DNA from: Bog-473 sp963821755
GTDB taxonomy: Bacteria > Actinomycetota > Acidimicrobiia > Acidimicrobiales > RAAP-2
Length of the DNA: 64,000 nt
Assembly: GCA_963821755.1 (NCBI GenBank)
Contig: CAWGEX010000003.1
Span: 62,001-126,000, forward strand
Direction: 5' to 3'
Below, in pieces: positions 8,266 to 17,602 of this stretch. The notes beneath the pieces are model-generated. The model saw only the letters and a program-made list of their open reading frames with translations. It was not told the DNA's origin and ran no database searches. The first letter of the stretch is position 1. Each line of letters begins with the position of its first letter. Position numbers and translations under genes: made by a program.

Positions 8266-8952
8266 TCAGGGCACCAGCTTGTAGCCCATGCCCCTCACCG
8301 TGAGTATGTGCCGCGGCAAGGTCGGGTCAGGCTCGACTTTGGTCCGCAGGCGTCGGATGTGCACGTCCACCAGGCGACCGTCGCCGAAGTAGTCGTAGCC
8401 CCACACCCGGTCCAACAGCTGCTCACGGCTCAGTACCTTGTTCGGACTGGCGGCCAGCTCGCAGAGCAGCCGGAACTCGGTCCTGGTGCAGTGCACCTCC
8501 TCGCCGTCGAGGTGGCGCAGGACGCCCTGTTCGGGCAGCAGCTGCAGCGTGCCGAAGGTGAGCGCACCCGGGTCGTCCTCCTCGGGTGGGCGCGCTCGTC
8601 GCAACAGGGCGCGGATGCGGGCGGCCAACTCCTTGGCCACGAAGGGCTTGGTCACGTAGTCGTCGGCCCCCGCCTCGAGGCCGGCCACCACATCATGGGT
8701 GTCGGCTCGCGCCGTCACGATGATGATGGGCACGGCGCTCTGACGGCGCAGGGCGCGACAGCATTCGAAGCCGTCCATACCGGGCAGCATGAGGTCGATC
8801 AGCGCCACGTCGGTCGGTGCGTCGGCAAAGAGGTCGAGCGCCTCCTCCCCGCTGGCCGCATCATGGACGTCGTAGCCCTCACCCTCGAGGGCCAGCCGCA
8901 TCGACGACCGAATCCGTTCGTCGTCCTCGACGACCAGAATGCGCCCGCTCAT
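8266..8952 (-). CDS. mtrA: OmpR-family response regulator, MtrA-like
   Basis: A 228-residue two-domain regulator. The receiver domain has the acidic pair V-E-D-D-E, the phospho-acceptor Asp in A-L-I-D-L-M-L-P-G-M-D-G, the conserved T-A-R and the Lys of D-D-Y-V-T-K-P-F. The C-terminal winged helix ends G-Y-D-Y-F-G-D-G-R-L-V-D-V-H-I-R-R-L-R-T-K, very close to MtrA of mycobacteria and corynebacteria. It is the first gene of the minus-strand mtrA-mtrB-lpqB-like operon, with 1 bp between its stop and the mtrB start. MtrA controls cell-wall hydrolase and replication/division genes in relatives; targets here are not known. Confidence 0.85.
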   Translation of the reverse strand: MSGRILVVEDDERIRSSMRLALEGEGYDVHDAASGEEALDLFADAPTDVALIDLMLPGMDGFECCRALRRQSAVPIIIVTARADTHDVVAGLEAGADDYVTKPFVAKELAARIRALLRRARPPEEDDPGALTFGTLQLLPEQGVLRHLDGEEVHCTRTEFRLLCELAASPNKVLSREQLLDRVWGYDYFGDGRLVDVHIRRLRTKVEPDPTLPRHILTVRGMGYKLVP

Positions 8953-8963
8953 TCAGCCTCAGC

Positions 8964-10628
8964 TCAACTAATCCAGATTTGAGTCGGCCAGATCTGGCCG
9001 CCGATCATGCCGAAAGCCGGGGCGCCCGACGGCGTCTTGGGGTTGTTCCAGTTCTGCACCGATGGCGTGCTGATGACGGCCCATACGGCTCGATCCGTCC
9101 ACAGGTAGGGCAGGTCGACGCCCAGGCGTTGGTTGACCGTCTTGTAGGCCTGTTCCCGCACCGAGGGCGCGGTGCTGCTCCGGCCCAGCTGCAAGGCGGC
9201 CTCAATCTGGGGGTCGTTGTTCTTGGCCATGTTGATGGACAAGCCCGTCGCCATGGCCGTGGTCGTGCTCCAGAAGATGTAGTTCAGATCCGGATCGACC
9301 GCGCCGAACTGGCGCCACGTGTTGGCCTGGAACTTGCCCACCAGGGCGTTGTTGATGAGCTCGTTCTGTTCGGAGACGGTGGGAGTGACCTTGAAGCCGA
9401 CTGATTGCCAGGCCTGCTGGATGAAGGCCTGAGCCCGCTGGGCGGCGGGGGAGTTGGTGGTGGCGAGAGTGGTCGTGACGGCGGAGGCCCCCCCGCTCGA
9501 CTTGACCTGGGCCACCAGCCTCTTGGCCTCGGTCGGGTTGTAGGCGGGGAAGGCCGTCTTCGAGTAGTAGGGCGACTTGGGTGGGAAGAGCCCGGTGCTC
9601 ACCGGCAGCACTCCTTCATCAATCACCTGAGCGTACTGCGGACGGTTGATCGCCATGGCAGCCGCCCGACGCAGGTTGGCACTGTTCCACGGAGTAGCAC
9701 CGGTGTTGAGCAGCAGGCAGTTCATGTCGGGCTCGCCGGCCAGGTTCGTCTGGTCGTCGGTGTAGGCGTACTTCGAGTTCCCCCTGAACTCGGTGATGAT
9801 CTGGGGCGTGTCGGTGATGATCATGTCGACCGTGCCCGACTTGAGCGCCTCGGCCCGGGCCTGCTCGTCGGGGATCGGTTTGAAGGTGATCTGGGACAGG
9901 TAGGGCAGGCCCGGTCGCCAGTAGTGCGGATTGGCCGTGGCCGTGAAGTGGCTGTTGGGGACCCACTCCTTGAAGACGAACGGCCCGGTACCGACCGGGT
10001 TGGTCGTCCCGTTCGGGTTCGAGAGCATGGACGGCGCCGCCACGTAGGCGATCTGGCCGCCGATGCCGCCGGCCAGCCAGAACGGGAAGGGAGCCCAGGG
10101 CGATTTGAGGGCCATGGTCACGGTCAGCGGACCGGTCTGGGTGAAGCTCTGGAGAACCGGGCTGAGGACGATCCCGGTCAGGGCCGATTTCAACTGGGCG
10201 TTGAAGTTGGTCAGCAGTGCCGCACCGTTGCACGGCGTGCCGTCGTGGAAGACGAGGTTCGGTCGCAGCGTGATCGCCCACGACGTGTAGTTCGAGTTGG
10301 GGACGACGGACTCGGCCAGATAGGGCGCCCAGCCGCCCTTTTCCGTGATGATCGTCAGAGGGTCGAAGACCGTGCGGGCGTACATGACGCCGACCTCGTC
10401 ATAGCGCGCCTGGGTGGGGTCGAACCCCGACTCCTCGGCATCGACGCCGAAGACCAGCGAGCCACCCTTTTTCGGGGGGGCCGTCGAGATCCCGTTTCGT
10501 CCGGGGCCATTGGTGGTCGCACCGGCGATGCCACCGAGATCCAAGCCGAAGGCGTTCACGGCGGCGAAACCAGCTGCGGCCGCCGCACCTCCGGCCAGAA
10601 GTGTGCGTCGATCAAACGTCGCTCCCAT
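8964..10628 (-). CDS. ABC transporter substrate-binding protein, family 5 (peptide/nickel type)
   Basis: A 554-residue exported solute-binding protein. The N terminus carries a twin-arginine-like motif (F-D-R-R-T-L-L-A-G-G) followed by an Ala-rich hydrophobic segment, suggesting Tat export. The mature part has the family-5 pattern: L-V-F-G-V-D-A-E, A-R-T-V-F-D-P-L, I-T-L-R-P-N-L-V-F-H-D-G-T-P and N-P-V-G-T-G-P-F-V-F-K-E-W. ATG 10628 was chosen over the upstream GTG because a GGGAG lies just before it and the Tat motif starts there. No permease or ATPase genes are nearby, so it is an orphan binding protein; the ligand is unknown. It is divergent from the xerC-type gene, and ends 11 bp before mtrA. 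Confidence 0.82.
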   Translation of the reverse strand: MGATFDRRTLLAGGAAAAAGFAAVNAFGLDLGGIAGATTNGPGRNGISTAPPKKGGSLVFGVDAEESGFDPTQARYDEVGVMYARTVFDPLTIITEKGGWAPYLAESVVPNSNYTSWAITLRPNLVFHDGTPCNGAALLTNFNAQLKSALTGIVLSPVLQSFTQTGPLTVTMALKSPWAPFPFWLAGGIGGQIAYVAAPSMLSNPNGTTNPVGTGPFVFKEWVPNSHFTATANPHYWRPGLPYLSQITFKPIPDEQARAEALKSGTVDMIITDTPQIITEFRGNSKYAYTDDQTNLAGEPDMNCLLLNTGATPWNSANLRRAAAMAINRPQYAQVIDEGVLPVSTGLFPPKSPYYSKTAFPAYNPTEAKRLVAQVKSSGGASAVTTTLATTNSPAAQRAQAFIQQAWQSVGFKVTPTVSEQNELINNALVGKFQANTWRQFGAVDPDLNYIFWSTTTAMATGLSINMAKNNDPQIEAALQLGRSSTAPSVREQAYKTVNQRLGVDLPYLWTDRAVWAVISTPSVQNWNNPKTPSGAPAFGMIGGQIWPTQIWIS

Positions 10629-10729
10629 GAGTCTCCCTTCCTCACCGACAGCCAACGGGGCCCCCCCGGTGGTTCGCTTGGGGACGTTAGTGCCCCGAGC
10701 GGCGAGTATGCGCCCGGTACGCTGGAATC

Positions 10730-11600
10730 GTGGCGTCCGGATGGGATCTTCCCGGCTTCGACGACTGGCTGAGCGGTCGCAGCGAGGCGACCCGCCGCGC
10801 CTACGGCAGCGACCTGGGGGCCTTCGTCGAATGGATGGGCCGCAGCGGGGTCACCGAACCGTCGGGCGTGGACCGCCTGCACCTGCGCCGTTACCTGGCC
10901 TCGTTGGGCACGCGACGCCTGGCCAGGGCCACCGTGGCCCGCAAGGCGGCGGCGCTGCGGTGTTACTTCGCCTGGTCCCTCCGGCAGGGCCGCATCAGCG
11001 TTGACCCGGCCCGCAGCCTGCGTGCCCCCTCGGGCGGTGGTCGCCTGCCCCGCGTGCTCTCGGGCGGGGAGATCGGCTCCCTGCTGGACTTTCCCGTGGC
11101 CTCGGCGGTCGACCAGCGCGACCTGGCCGTGCTCGAGCTGCTCTACGCCGCCGGGCTCCGGGTCTCCGAGCTCTGCGGGCTGGATCGCCGCGGCGTCGAT
11201 CTGCCCGGTCGCACCGTGACCGTGCTGGGCAAGGGGGGCAAGGAACGCCAGGTGCCCGATCCACGCCTCGTGCGCCGAGGTGCTGGGGGCGTGGCTGGAC
11301 CAGGGCCGACACCGCATGGCGACGCCCGAGTCCCCGCCCGAAGCCGTGTTCGTGAACCGTCGGGGCGGACGCCTGGGTCCCCGCGACGTGCGTCGCCTGC
11401 TCGATGCCCGGTCGGCCTCGCCCACCCACCCCCACGCCCTGCGCCACACGTTCGCCACCCACCTGCTCAACGGCGGGGCCGATCTCCGGGTCGTCCAAGA
11501 GCTGCTCGGACACGCCAGCCTGGGCACCACGCAGATCTATACGCACGTGAGCAAGGAGCGCCTGCGCTCGGTCTACGAGGGGACCCACCCGAGGGCCTGA
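10730..11600 (+). CDS. XerC/XerD-type tyrosine recombinase (frameshifted)
   Basis: A site-specific tyrosine recombinase of about 289 residues after correction, the usual Xer length. The N-terminal SAM-like domain is followed by the catalytic domain with A-G-L-R-V-S-E-L (first Arg), G-K-G-x-K-E-R (Lys), H-A-L-R-H-T-F-A-T-H-L (His-x-x-Arg), G-H-A-S-L-G-T-T-Q-I-Y-T-H-V (His and nucleophile Tyr). The frame breaks at CCC 11255-11257: removing one C joins the halves as K-E-R-Q-V-P-I-H-A-S-C-A-E-V-L. Its place just upstream of rpsB is common for XerC in actinobacteria, pointing to chromosome dimer resolution. The start GTG 10730 is inferred. Confidence 0.85.
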
Positions 11601-11752
11601 AGCCGGAGAGGGACGGGCGATCGGCTAGGGTGGCTAGGCCCATCAAAAGGTGGGCGGCAGCACCGACCAACACGCACCCGGGCGCAATCCACGGTCGCCT
11701 CTCAGCTGAGGGGCGCGGCGCCCGGGGGGAGCAACCGACTGGAGGAACATTT
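11601..11752 (+). promoter_or_regulatory. rpsB leader region
   Basis: The 150 bp between the recombinase and rpsB contain inverted repeats (CTCAGCTGAG at about 11702-11711, then GGCGCGGCGCC) and end in a strong ribosome binding site, GGAGGA at 11741-11746, 7 bp before the ATG. A structured leader before S2 often serves autoregulation in other bacteria. That this one does so is only a guess; I see no match to a named leader RNA. Confidence 0.3.
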
Positions 11753-12686
<934 letters not shown>

Positions 12687-12688
12687 CC

Positions 12689-13483
12689 GTGCCCGACTTC
12701 ACCGCCAAAGATGTCCAGACCCTGCGCCAGTCGACCGGGGCCGGCATGTTGGACGCCAAGAAGGCCCTCGAAGCGACCGGGGGCGACATGGACGAGGCAG
12801 CCCAGTACCTCCGCGTCAACGGCTTGGCTGGCGCGGCCAAGCGGGCCGACCGTGAAGCGTCACAAGGCGCGGTGGCCGTTGTACGCAACGGCGATGCCGC
12901 CGCCGTCGTCGAGCTGCGATGCGAGACCGACTTCGTGGCCAAGGCCGACGAGTTCGTGGCCCTGGCCGACGAGCTGGCTGCCCTGGTGGCCGCCAAGGGC
13001 GAGGATGCGGCCAGTGAGCTCAACGACGAGGTCGACCGCTTGCGCACCACGCTGAAGGAGAACATCTCCATCGGTCGGGTGCGCCGGCTGGTGGCCGGGA
13101 GCGGACAGGTGGTCGACACCTATCTGCACCAGCAGGACGGCCGGGGCGTCAATGCAGTGGCCGTCGTCCTCGAAGGGGGCGACGACGAGCTGGCCCACAA
13201 CATCGCCGTGCACATCGCCTTCACCAAGCCGACCTACCTCAGTCGCGACGAGGTGCCCGAGGCCGATGTCGCCGCGGAACGGGCCACCGTGGCCGAGATC
13301 AGCCGCAACGAGGGCAAGCCCGAGGCGGCGCTGGACAAGATCGTGGACGGTCGGATGAACGGCTGGTTCAAGGATCGGGTCCTGTTGGACCAGTCCTACG
13401 TGAGGGACGAGAAACAGTCGATCGCCGGCATGCTCGGTTCGGCTCGGATCGTGGCCTTCTCGCAGGTCTACATCGGCTCCTGA
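12689..13483 (+). CDS. tsf: translation elongation factor Ts
   Basis: EF-Ts, the nucleotide exchange factor for EF-Tu. The N-terminal UBA-like domain shows V-Q-T-L-R-Q-S-T-G-A-G-M-L-D-A-K-K-A-L; next come A-V-V-E-L-R-C-E-T-D-F-V-A (the second EF-Ts signature) and A-V-H-I-A-F-T-K-P. It is about 264 residues. GTG 12689 is the start by homology, 2 bp after the corrected rpsB stop. The rpsB-tsf-pyrH-frr order is the canonical bacterial one. In this sequence the gene is in frame with the extended rpsB reading frame only because of the upstream indel. Confidence 0.93.
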   Translation: MPDFTAKDVQTLRQSTGAGMLDAKKALEATGGDMDEAAQYLRVNGLAGAAKRADREASQGAVAVVRNGDAAAVVELRCETDFVAKADEFVALADELAALVAAKGEDAASELNDEVDRLRTTLKENISIGRVRRLVAGSGQVVDTYLHQQDGRGVNAVAVVLEGGDDELAHNIAVHIAFTKPTYLSRDEVPEADVAAERATVAEISRNEGKPEAALDKIVDGRMNGWFKDRVLLDQSYVRDEKQSIAGMLGSARIVAFSQVYIGS

Positions 13484-13497
13484 GCATCGAGCCGGAG

Positions 13498-14217
13498 GTG
13501 GGAGCGCCGAGGCGGATCGTCCTCAAGATGTCGGGCGAAGCCCTGGCGTCGGCCGCCTCGGACGAGACCATCGACGCGGCCACGGTGGAGCGCATGGCCG
13601 GGGAGATGACCAAGGCCATGGAGGGCGGCAACCTCGAGTTGGCCGTGGTGGTCGGGGGTGGCAACATCTGGCGCGGCACGACGGGGGAGAGCGGCGGGAT
13701 GGACCGCGCCACCTCGGACACGATGGGCATGTTGGGCACCGTGATCAACGCGCTGGCCCTCCAGGACGCCCTGGAACAGCAGGGCCAGCCCACGCGCGTC
13801 CTCAGCGCGCTGTCCATGGCGGAAGTGGCCGAGCCCTACATCCGCCGGCGGGCCATCCGGCACCTCGAAAAGGGTCGGATCGTGATCTTCGCCGCCGGCA
13901 TGGGCAACCCGTTCTTCACCACCGACACGCCGGCCGCCCTGCGGGCGGCCGAAATCGGCGCCGAGCTGTTGTGCAAGGGCACCCATTCCGGCGTCGACGG
14001 CGTCTACTCGGCCGATCCCAAGCTCGACCCCACCGCCACCCGCTACGACGAGATCTCCTTCATGGAGGTCATCCAACGGGATTTGCGGGTCATGGATCTG
14101 ACCGCCATCACCTTCTGCAAGGACAATGGTCTTCCCATCAGGGTTTTTAACCTGATGGTGCCGGGAAACATCCCCCGTGCGCTCAGCGGCGAGCATATCG
14201 GTACGCTGGTTCGCTAG
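13498..14217 (+). CDS. pyrH: UMP kinase
   Basis: It phosphorylates UMP to UDP in pyrimidine nucleotide synthesis. About 239 residues of the amino-acid-kinase fold: R-R-I-V-L-K-M-S-G-E-A-L at the N terminus, V-V-G-G-G-N-I-W-R-G, M-G-M-L-G-T-V-I-N-A-L-A-L, A-G-M-G-N-P-F-F-T-T-D and C-K-G-T-H-S-G-V-D-G-V-Y. GTG 13498 is the first in-frame normal start after the tsf stop; the GGAGG lies almost on top of it, so the true start may differ by a few codons. It is part of the rpsB-tsf-pyrH-frr operon. Confidence 0.92.
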   Translation: MGAPRRIVLKMSGEALASAASDETIDAATVERMAGEMTKAMEGGNLELAVVVGGGNIWRGTTGESGGMDRATSDTMGMLGTVINALALQDALEQQGQPTRVLSALSMAEVAEPYIRRRAIRHLEKGRIVIFAAGMGNPFFTTDTPAALRAAEIGAELLCKGTHSGVDGVYSADPKLDPTATRYDEISFMEVIQRDLRVMDLTAITFCKDNGLPIRVFNLMVPGNIPRALSGEHIGTLVR

Positions 14218-14263
14218 TGACTTGTCCCACGGCACACCCGGCCCGTTCACATGGGCAATTCTG

Positions 14264-14833
14264 ATGGACGACGATCTGGTCGGCCTGGTGGTGGACGAGA
14301 CCCGGGAGAAAATGGCCAAGGCCATCGAACACGTGAGGTCGGAGATGGGCAACGTCCGGACCGGGCGCGCCTCCTCGGCGCTGCTCGAGCCGCTGGTGGT
14401 GGACTACTACGGCACGCCCACCCCGCTGCGCCAGCTGGCCGGGTTCAGCGTGCCCGATGCCATGCTGCTGGTCATCACGCCGTACGACAAGGGCTCACTG
14501 GCCGACATCGAGCGGGCCATCAAGGGCTCGGACCTGGGGATCAACCCGACCAATGATGGCAACGTGATCCGTCTGGCCTTTCCGTCCCTGACCGAGGAGC
14601 GGCGCAAGGAGTTGGTCAAGGTCGTCCGTCACAAAGCCGAAGAGGGCAAGGTGGCCGTGCGCAACCTGCGTCGGGACGGCCGCAAGGATCTCGAGGCGCT
14701 GCAGAAGGATGGTTCGCTCTCCACGGACGAATTGGAGCGGGTCGAGAAAGACGTGGAGAAGATGACGCACGAGCAGGTGGGCACGATCGACCGACTGCTG
14801 TCCCAAAAAGAGCAAGAACTCCTGCAGGTGTGA
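14264..14833 (+). CDS. frr: ribosome recycling factor
   Basis: RRF splits post-termination ribosomes together with EF-G. The product has 189 residues, close to the family norm of about 185. Motifs: V-R-T-G-R-A-S-S-A-L-L-E, Y-Y-G-T-P-T-P-L-R-Q-L-A, I-T-P-Y-D-K and R-R-D-G-R-K-D-L-E near the C terminus, in the helical bundle. ATG 14264 was chosen from homology; the frame is open further upstream into the pyrH end, but those residues are not conserved. Confidence 0.93.
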   Translation: MDDDLVGLVVDETREKMAKAIEHVRSEMGNVRTGRASSALLEPLVVDYYGTPTPLRQLAGFSVPDAMLLVITPYDKGSLADIERAIKGSDLGINPTNDGNVIRLAFPSLTEERRKELVKVVRHKAEEGKVAVRNLRRDGRKDLEALQKDGSLSTDELERVEKDVEKMTHEQVGTIDRLLSQKEQELLQV

Positions 14834-14846
14834 GGACCAAGAACCC

Positions 14847-16415
14847 ATGACCGACGACAGCGACGTAGAGGGCCCACCCGCCTCGGAAGACTCCGGCGGC
14901 ATCGACGAGGATCCACCGATCTACCGTTCGGGCCGGGTCCGGATCATCGGAGCCGAGCCGGCGGGCGACGCCCTGCCCGAACCGGCGGACACCGCCGCCG
15001 ACGACCCGTTCGACATGCCGCACTGGAACGACGCCCCCACCGGCCAGGTCCCGGCCGTGCTCGACCGCGGCACGGGGGATGACCCCGTCGTGGCGGCGCC
15101 GAGTTGGCGCGAAGAGGACACCGACTGGGCGGCGGACGAAGAGATGTTCGAACCCTCCATGCTCTCCGATGACGCCCCGGCGGTGGGCTCGATGGTCAAC
15201 GACAACAACGAGCAGTTCGACGTGGAGCGCCAGCCCTGGCATTTCGCCGAAGCCGAGTTGCCCGGCGATGAGGACACCCTGGTGATCTCGTCGCCGCTGG
15301 CCGACTTCGAGCCCACGTACTCGCCGGAGGACGAAGAGGTGCCGCTGTCACCACCGAGCCACCTGGCCGATTTCGACCCGCTCGCCGACGAGGGCGTGCG
15401 CGGTGTGGCCCCGGTCCCGGTCTCCCCGGAAGCCAGCACCGTCGCCGCGTCACGCCTCAGGCCGCCCGAACCGCCCCTGGCCCAACCGCGGGAGCCGCGG
15501 TCAACCCGACGCAAGGCCGACAATGGCAGCCGCAAGGCCGACAATGGCAACGGATCCGGTAGCGGGCTCGGCGGTGGATCCGGCAGCGGTGCCACCGGGC
15601 GCGACATGCGCCTGGCCGTGGGGTCCGGCGTGGCGCTGGGCGTCATCGCCCTCGTCTGTTTCTCCCAGGGGAACCTTCCCGCCCTGGCCATCGTGTTGGT
15701 GCTCGTGCTGCTGGCGGCGGCCGAGGCGTTCGCCGCCTTCCGCCGGGCCCAGTACCACCCGGCCACCCTGCTCGGGTTGGTGGCCACGGTCTCACTCATG
15801 GTGGAGACCTACAACAAGGGCGTGGCGGCCCTGCCGCTCATTTTGGTCCTGCTGGTGGCGGCCACCTTCATCTGGTACCTGGCCAACGTCGAGCCCGGCG
15901 CCGATCCGGTGGCCGGCGTGACCTCGACCATCTTCGTCTTCGTGTGGGTGGGCGCCCTGGGATCGTTCGCCGCGCTTCTCGTCAGCCCGAGCCTGTTCCC
16001 GAATCGCCACGGCATCGCCTTCCTGCTGGCCGCCGTCGTGGTCACGGTGGCCTGCGACGTGGGGTCGCTGCTGGTGGGTTCGGCCTGGGGTCGTCACCCC
16101 ATGGCCCCGTTGGTCAGCCCGAACAAGACCTGGGAAGGGTTCGTCGGTGGCGCCCTGGCGGCCATCGTGGTGGCCGTGGTGGTGGTCCACTTCATCCATC
16201 CGTGGACGATCAGCAAGGCCCTCGTGCTCGGGGTCGTGGTGGCGGTGGTGGCACCGCTGGGTGACCTGAGCCAGTCGATGATCAAGCGTCAACTCGGATT
16301 GAAGGACATGGGTCGGCTCATGCCGGGCCATGGCGGCCTGCTCGATCGGGTTGACGGCCTCCTCTTCGTCCTGCCGGCCACGTACTTCGTGGTCAAGGCC
16401 ATGCATCTCGGATGA
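14847..16415 (+). CDS. cdsA: phosphatidate cytidylyltransferase with a long acidic N-terminal extension
   Basis: CdsA makes CDP-diacylglycerol from phosphatidic acid and CTP, the branch point for phospholipids. The catalytic C-terminal part (about residues 250-522) has around seven to eight membrane segments and the signature S-M-I-K-R-Q-L-G-L-K-D with G-R-L-M-P-G-H-G-G-L-L-D-R. The first 250 residues are predicted disordered: very acidic (many Asp/Glu), Pro-rich, then Arg/Lys and Gly/Ser-rich just before the first membrane helix. Ordinary CdsA has 200-310 residues. The extension is in frame, with a clear ATG 14847, 13 bp after frr. Its role is unknown. Confidence 0.9.
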   Translation: MTDDSDVEGPPASEDSGGIDEDPPIYRSGRVRIIGAEPAGDALPEPADTAADDPFDMPHWNDAPTGQVPAVLDRGTGDDPVVAAPSWREEDTDWAADEEMFEPSMLSDDAPAVGSMVNDNNEQFDVERQPWHFAEAELPGDEDTLVISSPLADFEPTYSPEDEEVPLSPPSHLADFDPLADEGVRGVAPVPVSPEASTVAASRLRPPEPPLAQPREPRSTRRKADNGSRKADNGNGSGSGLGGGSGSGATGRDMRLAVGSGVALGVIALVCFSQGNLPALAIVLVLVLLAAAEAFAAFRRAQYHPATLLGLVATVSLMVETYNKGVAALPLILVLLVAATFIWYLANVEPGADPVAGVTSTIFVFVWVGALGSFAALLVSPSLFPNRHGIAFLLAAVVVTVACDVGSLLVGSAWGRHPMAPLVSPNKTWEGFVGGALAAIVVAVVVVHFIHPWTISKALVLGVVVAVVAPLGDLSQSMIKRQLGLKDMGRLMPGHGGLLDRVDGLLFVLPATYFVVKAMHLG

Positions 16416-16419
16416 CGTG

Positions 16420-17574
16420 ATGCGCTCCGTGAGCCTGCTGGGGTCGACCGGCTCGATCGGCACCCAGGCCGTCGACGTCCTGCAGGGCGCCCCGGAGCGA
16501 TTCCGCGTCACGGCCCTGGCCGCCCAGAGTTCCGTCGAGCTGCTCCTGGCCCAGGCCGCGCTCCTGCATCCGGCGCTGGTGGTCATCGGGGATCCATCTC
16601 TCTATGCGGTGGTCCGTGACGGCGTCCCGGCCGGAACCGAGGTCATGGTCGGGACCGAGGGCCTGGTGGCCGCCGCCACCTGTGCCGACGTGGTGCTCAA
16701 TGCCGTGGTCGGCTTCGCCGGGCTTCCGGTGACCATGGCCACCTTGGAGGCCGGGAGGCGATTGGCGCTGGCCAACAAGGAATCGCTCATCGCCGGGGCG
16801 CCCATCGTGCAAAAGGCACGCCGCACGCCCGGGGCCGAGATCGTCCCGGTCGACTCGGAGCACTGTGCCGTGCATCAGTGCCTGGCAGCCACGGCCGACC
16901 CGACCACGGTGGCCCGACTGCTCCTGACCGCGTCGGGCGGGCCGTTCCGAGGTTGGAGCACGGACCAACTCGACAAGGCAACCATTGCGGACGCCCTGGC
17001 CCACCCCACCTGGTCCATGGGCCCGAAGATCACCATCGATTCCTCGACCCTGATGAACAAGGGCCTCGAGGTGATCGAGGCGCACGAGCTCTTCGGGATC
17101 TCCTACGACCGCATCGACATCGTGGTGCACCCCCAGTCGATCGTGCACTCCATGGTGGAGTGGCGGGACGGGTCCACGTTGGCCCAGCTCTCCCAGCCCG
17201 ACATGCGCCTCCCCATCGGCTACGCCCTCGGATGGCCGGACCGCTTCGCCGCTCCCTTCGGCTCGCTGGACTGGTCGCAGCCGTGCACCCTGACCTTCGA
17301 GCCGCCCGACCGCACGGTGTTCCGCTGCATCGACCTGGCCTACCAAGCCGGGATCAGCGCCGGCTCCGCACCGGCGTGGCTGAGCGCGGCCAACGAGGTT
17401 GCCGTCGACGCGTTCCTGGCCGGCCGGCTCCCGTGGCACGGCATCGCCGATGTGGTGGCCGAGACGCTCGACGGGTGGCGCGACGAGCCGATGGACCAGG
17501 TCGAGAGCGTTCTGGCCGCCGACGAAGAAGCCAGGGCGATCGCCCGAGGCGTGGCGGCCCGACGCACCGGATGA
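16420..17574 (+). CDS. dxr: 1-deoxy-D-xylulose 5-phosphate reductoisomerase
   Basis: Second enzyme of the MEP isoprenoid pathway, NADPH-dependent. It is 384 residues long. N-terminal nucleotide-binding motif L-L-G-S-T-G-S-I-G-T-Q, then A-L-A-N-K-E-S-L-I-A-G, P-V-D-S-E-H-C-A-V-H-Q-C-L (metal/substrate loop), M-G-P-K-I-T-I-D-S-S-T-L-M-N-K-G-L and V-H-P-Q-S-I-V-H-S-M-V. ATG 16420 (or the GTG directly before it) follows cdsA by about 4 bp. With ispG 1.4 kb downstream, two MEP-pathway genes sit in this operon. Confidence 0.94.
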   Translation: MRSVSLLGSTGSIGTQAVDVLQGAPERFRVTALAAQSSVELLLAQAALLHPALVVIGDPSLYAVVRDGVPAGTEVMVGTEGLVAAATCADVVLNAVVGFAGLPVTMATLEAGRRLALANKESLIAGAPIVQKARRTPGAEIVPVDSEHCAVHQCLAATADPTTVARLLLTASGGPFRGWSTDQLDKATIADALAHPTWSMGPKITIDSSTLMNKGLEVIEAHELFGISYDRIDIVVHPQSIVHSMVEWRDGSTLAQLSQPDMRLPIGYALGWPDRFAAPFGSLDWSQPCTLTFEPPDRTVFRCIDLAYQAGISAGSAPAWLSAANEVAVDAFLAGRLPWHGIADVVAETLDGWRDEPMDQVESVLAADEEARAIARGVAARRTG

Positions 17575-17602
17575 ACGCCGGACCGGTAGCGTTGACGGTG
17601 GT

